The translations under genes and the position numbers were made by a program. Positions 59,334 to 64,000 of a stretch of 64,000 nucleotides of DNA are shown here, piece after piece; position 1 is the first letter of the stretch, and the number at the start of each line of letters is the position of its first letter. The DNA is from an uncultured Granulosicoccus sp. (GTDB lineage Bacteria > Pseudomonadota > Gammaproteobacteria > Granulosicoccales > Granulosicoccaceae), in assembly GCA_947499955.1 (NCBI GenBank), contig CANMQI010000001.1, positions 310,001 to 374,000 on the forward strand, written 5' to 3'. The notes below the pieces were generated by a model, which was not told where the DNA came from, searched no databases, and saw only the letters and a program-made list of their open reading frames with translations.

Positions 59334-60566
59334 CTGGCCGACGTCCGTGCGGCCCAGCCTGAAGCCGGTTTCGCAGTAATCCAGATAGTAGCGCCACATG
59401 CGCGCAAAGCGATCGTCGAAACCCAGCGCAGTCACGTCGGATATGACCTGATCGAAGCGTTCCCGCCAGTGCAACAGTGTTTGTGCATAGCTCGTTCCGA
59501 ACCAGTCAACTTCAACCAGCTCGAAACCTGACCCTTCAACCAGTCGACTCAGGTGTTCCTTGGTTGGCAGCATGCCACCGGGAAAGATATAGCGCTGAAT
59601 GAAGTCCGGGCTGGCGCGATAGTCATCAAAGCGTTGTTCGTCAATGGTAATCACCTGTAAAAGAGCGGTTCCCCCCTGCTCCAGCAGCTGACCCAGCTTG
59701 TCGAAATACGTATTCCAGTACTTCTCGCCGACCGCTTCAAACATTTCTATGGAAACGATGTGATCGTAGCTACCCTCTACTGCCCGATAATCCTGGTAGC
59801 GGAATTCCGTACTACCCCGCCCCTCTCCAGCACTCTCGACATTGTTGCAATCCCTGGCGTATCGCAGCTGCTCCTGTGACAGTGAAATACCTTCCACCTG
59901 GCACTCCGCCTGCGTCGCCAGCTTGTGGGCCATGGCTCCCCAGCCGCAACCGATCTCCAGCACCCGAGCACCGGGCGCAGGCTTGATCGATTCGACCACC
60001 TTGGACAACTTGGCCTCCTGAGCCTGCTGCAGTGATTCATCACCTTCGAAGACAGCCGATGAGTAGCTCATCGTCGGGTCCAGCCAGAGCTGATAGAAAT
60101 CATTGCCCAGGTCATAGTGAAACTCGATATTGCGCTGACTGCCACGCAGGGAATTGCTGTTCCTGCCATGCCTCAAGGTGTTGAGCAAGCGTGCGTACCA
60201 GCTACCCGTCGTCATGACGGCCACTTCCGGCTCGTTATTGAGAATCAGGGTGAACAGATTGCGAAGATTGTCCGACGACCAGTCACCCTGTAGATAGCTT
60301 TCCGCAAAACCGTTCTCGCCAGACATCATCATCTGACGAATGGGGCGATAGTTGTGCAGGGTCAACTGTGCATTGCGAGCAGGATCAATCGATTTCTTGC
60401 CATGTCGACTCAAATGACCATCTGGCCACGTCAGACTCAACTGACCATGGGTGATGCCATCGAGAAGGTGGTCAAAACGGCGACCAATGAGACGACCCAG
60501 TATCTGTTGATGCCACTGAGACGACGGCAGCCCACGGCTGATTGTCTGGTTTTCCATATCTGACAT
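59313..60566 (-). CDS. cfa: Cyclopropane-fatty-acyl-phospholipid synthase family methyltransferase
   Basis: A 417-residue SAM-dependent enzyme that adds a methylene (or related methyl) group to unsaturated acyl chains of membrane phospholipids. It shows NIEFHYDLGNDFYQLWLDPTMSYSSAVF (residues ~146-173), SAM motif VLEIGCGWGAMA (202-213), and later IVSIEMFEAVGEKYWNTYF and RYIFPGGMLPTKEHL. Length as in the Cfa family (~380-430). The frame is open to 60650, but ATG 60566 (MSDMENQ) fits. It lies 32 bp after the DUF1365 gene, third in the operon 62709-59313. Convergent with tmcA (21 bp overlap). Confidence 0.94.
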   Translation of the reverse strand: MSDMENQTISRGLPSSQWHQQILGRLIGRRFDHLLDGITHGQLSLTWPDGHLSRHGKKSIDPARNAQLTLHNYRPIRQMMMSGENGFAESYLQGDWSSDNLRNLFTLILNNEPEVAVMTTGSWYARLLNTLRHGRNSNSLRGSQRNIEFHYDLGNDFYQLWLDPTMSYSSAVFEGDESLQQAQEAKLSKVVESIKPAPGARVLEIGCGWGAMAHKLATQAECQVEGISLSQEQLRYARDCNNVESAGEGRGSTEFRYQDYRAVEGSYDHIVSIEMFEAVGEKYWNTYFDKLGQLLEQGGTALLQVITIDEQRFDDYRASPDFIQRYIFPGGMLPTKEHLSRLVEGSGFELVEVDWFGTSYAQTLLHWRERFDQVISDVTALGFDDRFARMWRYYLDYCETGFRLGRTDVGQLLLRKC

Positions 60567-60598
60567 GTCTTTTGTATGTATTCGGCTCGGTGTATTGG

Positions 60599-61357
60599 TC
60601 AAGCGGATGTCTTGGGCTGGTGCCTGAACCAGGGAACGCCCTTGCACCACAACAGGAAGGCTTCCCAGTGGATTCCGATGACGACCTTTACACCCAACAG
60701 TGGATAGGTAAAAAAGTACCGCAGCAGCCTGCCGGCTGTAATGTGTTTTCGAAGTGCGACATAACTTGCCGTGATCACTAGCCCCTGTTCGTCAGAGGCT
60801 CTGATCACGATGATCTGCCGTTCTTCGGGCAGATTGACTCTGAAGTCGTAATGCATGTCCATCCTGGCAAAGGGCGATACGAACAATTCCTTGTTGGCGT
60901 TCTGCTTGATCCACTGCGGCGTGTGTCCGTCCTGCAGCTCGACCGGCAGGACGTAGCAGTGTCGTTCGCCGAACGTATTGTGAACCTCATGCACGATCGC
61001 AAAACAGCGACCCTGCTTGTCCAGACAATAGAAAAGACTCAAGGGATTGAATGCATGACCCAGCACACGGGGATAACAACTGAGCAGGATCTTCTCGGGC
61101 TTGTCCTGCAGGCCAGCGGCCTGCAGGCTATTCGTGACATATACCTTCAGAGAGTCTTGTTGATTTCCAAAGTCGCCGTCATGAAACGAAAACAGATTGA
61201 AGCGGTTACGGGAAAACAGCCAGAGCTCACGATCCAGCTGGTCGATCTCATCGAGGTCGAGCAGCATGGAAAATACCGAATAGCGCAGACGATGTACTGT
61301 CGGTCGGCGCCGACAGTGAAAAACCTGTCCAGCGTAAAGACGACTGACGAGCGTCAT
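60599..61357 (-). CDS. DUF1365-family protein
   Basis: A 252-residue DUF1365 protein, with the recognisable LYAGQVFHCRRRPTVHRLRYSVFSMLLDLDEID N-terminus, LLSCYPRVLGHAFNPLSLFYCLD centre, VHEVHNTFGERHCYVLP, and KELFVSPFARMDMHYDF. Its biochemical function is not established to my knowledge, but it is repeatedly found between an FAD-dependent oxidoreductase and a cyclopropane synthase. Here the ATGA overlap with the oxidoreductase and 32-bp gap to cfa show the same three-gene operon. A role in modifying membrane fatty acids is the usual inference. Confidence 0.9.
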   Translation of the reverse strand: MTLVSRLYAGQVFHCRRRPTVHRLRYSVFSMLLDLDEIDQLDRELWLFSRNRFNLFSFHDGDFGNQQDSLKVYVTNSLQAAGLQDKPEKILLSCYPRVLGHAFNPLSLFYCLDKQGRCFAIVHEVHNTFGERHCYVLPVELQDGHTPQWIKQNANKELFVSPFARMDMHYDFRVNLPEERQIIVIRASDEQGLVITASYVALRKHITAGRLLRYFFTYPLLGVKVVIGIHWEAFLLWCKGVPWFRHQPKTSA

Positions 61358-62709
61358 GCAGCAACTTGCCTGGCAGGCGAATCAGCCTGCGCAGATATCA
61401 CGATACGACCGGAAGGATTCTCAAGCACCCAGGGGCGCTGCAAACCACCCAGCTGTTCTGCAACCGCCAGACCGGACTGCACTGCATCTTCGTGAAAGCC
61501 GGAGCCGAAATAGCTGCCGCAGTACCAGGTTCTGTTCTGCCCCTGCAACGACCAGAGCTCCTGCTGTGCCTGCCAGGTATCCGCATTGAACAAGGGGTGC
61601 TCGTAGGTATGCGAACGCAGTACGCTGTCGGCCTCCGGCGCTCTGTCCGGATTGAGAGTGACCACGTATTGCGCCTTGCTATCCAGATTCTGCAAACGAT
61701 TCATCCAGTAACTCAAGGACACTTGCTGCGACTCACCCGGGCCTTGTTCCACATAGTTCCAGCTGCACCATGCACGCTTGCGCTTCGGCAGATAGCGAAT
61801 ATCGGTGTGCAGATAGGCCTGGTTGCTCTCGTAGCGAAACGGGCTCAGCAAGGCAGTTTCTCGTGCCGAAGGTGCATCAAGACAGGCCAGAGCCTGATCC
61901 GCGTGCGTGGCCAACACCAACTCGTCGGCATGCACGGTGCGGCCGTCCAACGAATGGATGACGACCCCATCGACCCCGCGTTCGATTCCCTTGACTTCGA
62001 AGTTGGTCAGAATGGAATCCTGACCGATGATGTCGGCTACCGCCCTGACATAGGACTGACTGCCTCCGGTGACGGTTCGCCATTGCGGCCGATTGCTGAC
62101 CTGCAGCAATCCGTGATTGCTGCAGAAGCGTATGAAGGAGGCTGCCGGGTAATCGAGCATCTGTTGCTTGGGTGTCGACCAGATGGCGGCACCGAAGGGC
62201 AGCAGGTGGTCTTCGATGAACTCTCGAGAGTAGCCATTCTGACTCAGGTACTCCCCGAGAGTCATGCAGCCGTCTTCGGGAATCTGGCCGGGAGCTTCTC
62301 GATAGAATCGCAACAGATCACGCAGCATGCGCCAGAAACGCGACCTCAACAACAGTCCCGGCTGGGCCACCAACCCCAATAACGGCCCACCTGCGTATTC
62401 GAAGTTGCCATCGTCGCGGGATACCGCAAAAGACATGTCACTGGCTTCGGTTTCGACCTGCAAGGCATCAAACCACCGTGTCAGGTTGGGATAACTGGGT
62501 TCGTTATAGACGATGAAGCCGGTATCGATCCCCAAGGCCTTGCCATCCGCTGCCCCAGCAGGAACCGTTGCAGTATGCGCATGGCCGCCAATCCGGTCAT
62601 CCTTTTCCAGTAAGGTGACACGGTGTCGATGTGACAATAACCAGGCAGCCGCCATTCCCGCTGCGCCGCTGCCAACGACGGCAATGTGCTTTTTGCTGTC
62701 TGGGACCAT
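61354..62709 (-). CDS. FAD-dependent amine-oxidase-like oxidoreductase of the cfa operon
   Basis: A 451-residue flavoprotein with the dinucleotide-binding motif HIAVVGSGAAGMAAAWLLSHRHRVTLLEKDDRIGGHAHT at the N-terminus and the family segments DTGFIVYNEPSYPNLTRWFDAL, WRTVTGGSQSYVRAV and the C-terminal WYCGSYFGSGFHEDAVQSGLAVAEQLGG (FAD-binding). It belongs to the NAD/FAD-binding protein group found with DUF1365 and cfa, and is thought to act on membrane lipids in response to oxidative stress. First gene of the operon, divergent from the ECF sigma factor with a 108-bp shared promoter region. Confidence 0.9.
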   Translation of the reverse strand: MVPDSKKHIAVVGSGAAGMAAAWLLSHRHRVTLLEKDDRIGGHAHTATVPAGAADGKALGIDTGFIVYNEPSYPNLTRWFDALQVETEASDMSFAVSRDDGNFEYAGGPLLGLVAQPGLLLRSRFWRMLRDLLRFYREAPGQIPEDGCMTLGEYLSQNGYSREFIEDHLLPFGAAIWSTPKQQMLDYPAASFIRFCSNHGLLQVSNRPQWRTVTGGSQSYVRAVADIIGQDSILTNFEVKGIERGVDGVVIHSLDGRTVHADELVLATHADQALACLDAPSARETALLSPFRYESNQAYLHTDIRYLPKRKRAWCSWNYVEQGPGESQQVSLSYWMNRLQNLDSKAQYVVTLNPDRAPEADSVLRSHTYEHPLFNADTWQAQQELWSLQGQNRTWYCGSYFGSGFHEDAVQSGLAVAEQLGGLQRPWVLENPSGRIVISAQADSPARQVAA

Positions 62710-62746
62710 ACTCTTGAGTCTACTCTATAGTGGGTATATGAATGCA

Positions 62747-62776
62747 CTGCTACGCATTATCGGGATGTCAGGATCA
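62747..62776 (-). promoter_or_regulatory. Candidate RpoE/ChrR-type ECF promoter element upstream of the cfa operon
   Basis: On the minus strand TGATCC (62776-62771) is followed after 18 bp by TAGCAG (62752-62747). TGATCC-N18-TAAGA is the Rhodobacter sigma-E consensus as I recall it. The -35 matches exactly and the -10 only partly. It is 38 bp before the oxidoreductase ATG, in the region shared with the sigma factor gene. Confidence 0.45.
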
Positions 62777-62817
62777 GTCATCATGACCTGTCGTCCTATC
62801 GACGGTACAATGACCGA

Positions 62818-63468
62818 ATGACCAATATGGCAACTACCAGGCAAGACAAGCCCACAGAGGCATCCGCCGCTCTCAGAAAGCGCATGGGTGACAATCTGAA
62901 GGCCATCGGTCGTGATCGCGATGAAAACGCATTTGCCGATTTCTACAACTATTACGCTGGGCGCGTCAAATCCTTCCTCATGGGCAAGGGTATGACCGAA
63001 GAGATTTCAGATGAGTTGATGCAGGAAATTATGCTCATCGTCTGGCGCCGGGCCGAGAGTTATGATCCGTCGAAAGCAGCTGCCAGCACCTGGTTGTTCA
63101 CCATTGCTCGAAATCGTCGAATCGACTATCTGCGAGGCAATTCTCGCATCGAAGTCGAGCTGGAAGATGAAATGCTCGATGTCGAGAATGATGAGTCAGA
63201 GACACAGGCCGGCTATGTCGATGCCGAACAGGCTGCGGAGCGGCTGCATCGGGCTTTGGAGAAGCTGCCTCAGGAGCAACGGCAAGTGATGCACCTTTCC
63301 TATTTCCGGGGCCAATCGCATGGAGATATCGCAGAATGGCTGGATTTACCGATTGGAACGGTAAAATCACGAATCCGTTTGGCGATGCAGGCCGTAAGGT
63401 CAAGTCTGAAGGATGAAGACAAGGCTGCTCTACTCAATGAGTCCAGCGGCAGTCCCATCAACGATTGA
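62818..63468 (+). CDS. rpoE: ECF sigma factor (RpoE/ChrR-type, ECF11-like)
   Basis: A 216-residue group-4 sigma factor. Region 2 spans ~30-100 (FADFYNYYAGRVKSFLMGKGM, EELMQEIMLIVWRRAESYDPSKAAASTWLFTIARNRRIDYLR), and region 4 spans ~140-200 (LPQEQRQVMHLSYFRGQSHGDIAEWLDLPIGTVKSRIRLAMQAVR). The sequence is close to Rhodobacter RpoE, which answers singlet oxygen. It is followed 24 bp later by a ChrR-type anti-sigma gene and divergent from the cfa operon, the same arrangement as in that system. Expected to direct transcription of the cfa operon when the anti-sigma factor releases it. Confidence 0.92.
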   Translation: MTNMATTRQDKPTEASAALRKRMGDNLKAIGRDRDENAFADFYNYYAGRVKSFLMGKGMTEEISDELMQEIMLIVWRRAESYDPSKAAASTWLFTIARNRRIDYLRGNSRIEVELEDEMLDVENDESETQAGYVDAEQAAERLHRALEKLPQEQRQVMHLSYFRGQSHGDIAEWLDLPIGTVKSRIRLAMQAVRSSLKDEDKAALLNESSGSPIND

Positions 63469-63492
63469 CCAACAGAGCCAGACAAGTTTGAC

Positions 63493-64000
63493 ATGAGCGT
63501 CTCCCACCACCTGACAGACGAAACAATACACGACTATGCAACGGGCAGCCTCAGCATGCCCATGGAAACGCTGGTCGCCTGCCATCTCACGGTATGTCGG
63601 CAGTGCCGTGCCCGTGCACAAATGGCCGATGGCGTTGGCGGTGGCTTGTTTGACCGCCTGGAACCAACCCCCATCAAGGTATCAGCTATGGATCTGATTT
63701 CACGATCTGATGCGGCTGCGGATTCACCGGCGAGCGACATACGCAACGGCGCCTCGCAGGCTTCCACGGCGAAGGTGGGTACGACAGGCCCTGTCAAGGG
63801 AGTTCCTCGCCCGCTTGGCCGATTGCTGCCGGCCCCTCTGGAGCAGTTACGCTGGAGGCGTGTTGCGCCGGGAATCAAGCAATACAAGCTGGATGATCAG
63901 CATCGTCGCCATGGCGCCTTTCAGCTGTTGCATCTGGCACCCGGTGCGGTACTGAGCGAACACTCCCATCACGATCGCGAACTCACCTACCTGGTACAAG
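63493..64000 (+). CDS. ChrR-type zinc anti-sigma factor with cupin domain (3' end outside window)
   Basis: An open frame from ATG 63493 to the window end, 169 codons seen. The N-terminal domain has the zinc-binding anti-sigma motif His31-x3-Cys35-x2-Cys38 (CHLTVCRQC) plus upstream histidines. A Ser/Ala/Gly-rich linker leads to the start of a cupin domain at about residue 120 (WRRVAPGIKQYKL, then HSHHDRELTYLVQ with the metal-binding histidines). ChrR holds the ECF sigma factor inactive and its cupin domain senses singlet oxygen or lipid peroxide damage. The gene is cut by the window edge, so its C-terminal part cannot be judged. It follows the sigma gene by 24 bp. Confidence 0.9.
   Translation, partial: MSVSHHLTDETIHDYATGSLSMPMETLVACHLTVCRQCRARAQMADGVGGGLFDRLEPTPIKVSAMDLISRSDAAADSPASDIRNGASQASTAKVGTTGPVKGVPRPLGRLLPAPLEQLRWRRVAPGIKQYKLDDQHRRHGAFQLLHLAPGAVLSEHSHHDRELTYLVQ

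Overview
The window (about 57-60% GC by eye, dense genes, both strands) reads as the chromosome of a metabolically versatile, probably marine, gammaproteobacterium. The basis is tmcA, an EF-G2 type fusA2, E. coli-like rutR/preTA, and leuS next to ordinary housekeeping genes, mixed with catabolic islands and ABC/TRAP importers and an aerobic-type cobST pair. A Granulosicoccus-like or other Chromatiales-related host is my guess only. There are no rRNA or tRNA genes, insertion sequences, prophage or CRISPR arrays that I can see.

Layout. 1-5845: the zwf C-terminus, an EamA exporter, leuS, and a GTGA-coupled phytanoyl-CoA-dioxygenase-like/phosphopantetheinyl-transferase pair. 6095-15471: a sugar-acid-type catabolic island. 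GMC oxidoreductase, TRAP transporter (DctPQM), aldehyde dehydrogenase and a split UxaA-type dehydratase run leftwards. A GntR regulator and an enolase-superfamily dehydratase run rightwards. A perfect 18-bp palindrome lies in the divergent promoter. 15781-22150: a double-length (1840 aa) UvrA paralogue with four ABC ATPase modules, then a thioesterase-like gene. 22381-27388: a small membrane protein, an amino-acid ABC binding protein and permease without an ATPase, two divergent paralogous phosphoribosyltransferases, and a DUF368/PopT lipid-carrier transporter translationally coupled to one of them.

27396-41084: a complete reductive pyrimidine degradation island: NMT1-type ABC importer (binding protein, two permeases, ATPase), dihydropyrimidinase, N-carbamoyl-amino-acid hydrolase, CoA-acylating semialdehyde dehydrogenase, RutR, and PreT/PreA. 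A perfect RutR box lies between mmsA and rutR, and a 12/14 match lies upstream of preT, so one regulator probably controls both arms. A deoxyinosine-glycosylase gene sits inside the island.

41255-48177: HD phosphohydrolase, cobS/cobT without cobN, a regulator joining a LacI-type sensor to a C-terminal LuxR helix-turn-helix, and EF-G2 with its terminator. 48402-53828: a membrane-anchored retropepsin-like protease, two translationally coupled ATP-grasp ligases, an MFS-like membrane protein and AMP nucleosidase. The protease/ligase/ligase/transporter run is the best candidate for an undescribed system. 53909-57194: an M14 carboxypeptidase, a FAS1 lipoprotein with an Asp-Ala microsatellite inside its first FAS1 domain, and a ~600-bp gene-free stretch. 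57195-64000: tmcA, then a cfa-DUF1365-FAD oxidoreductase operon divergent from an ECF sigma factor and its ChrR-type zinc anti-sigma (cut by the window end), resembling the singlet-oxygen/membrane-lipid stress regulon known from Rhodobacter.
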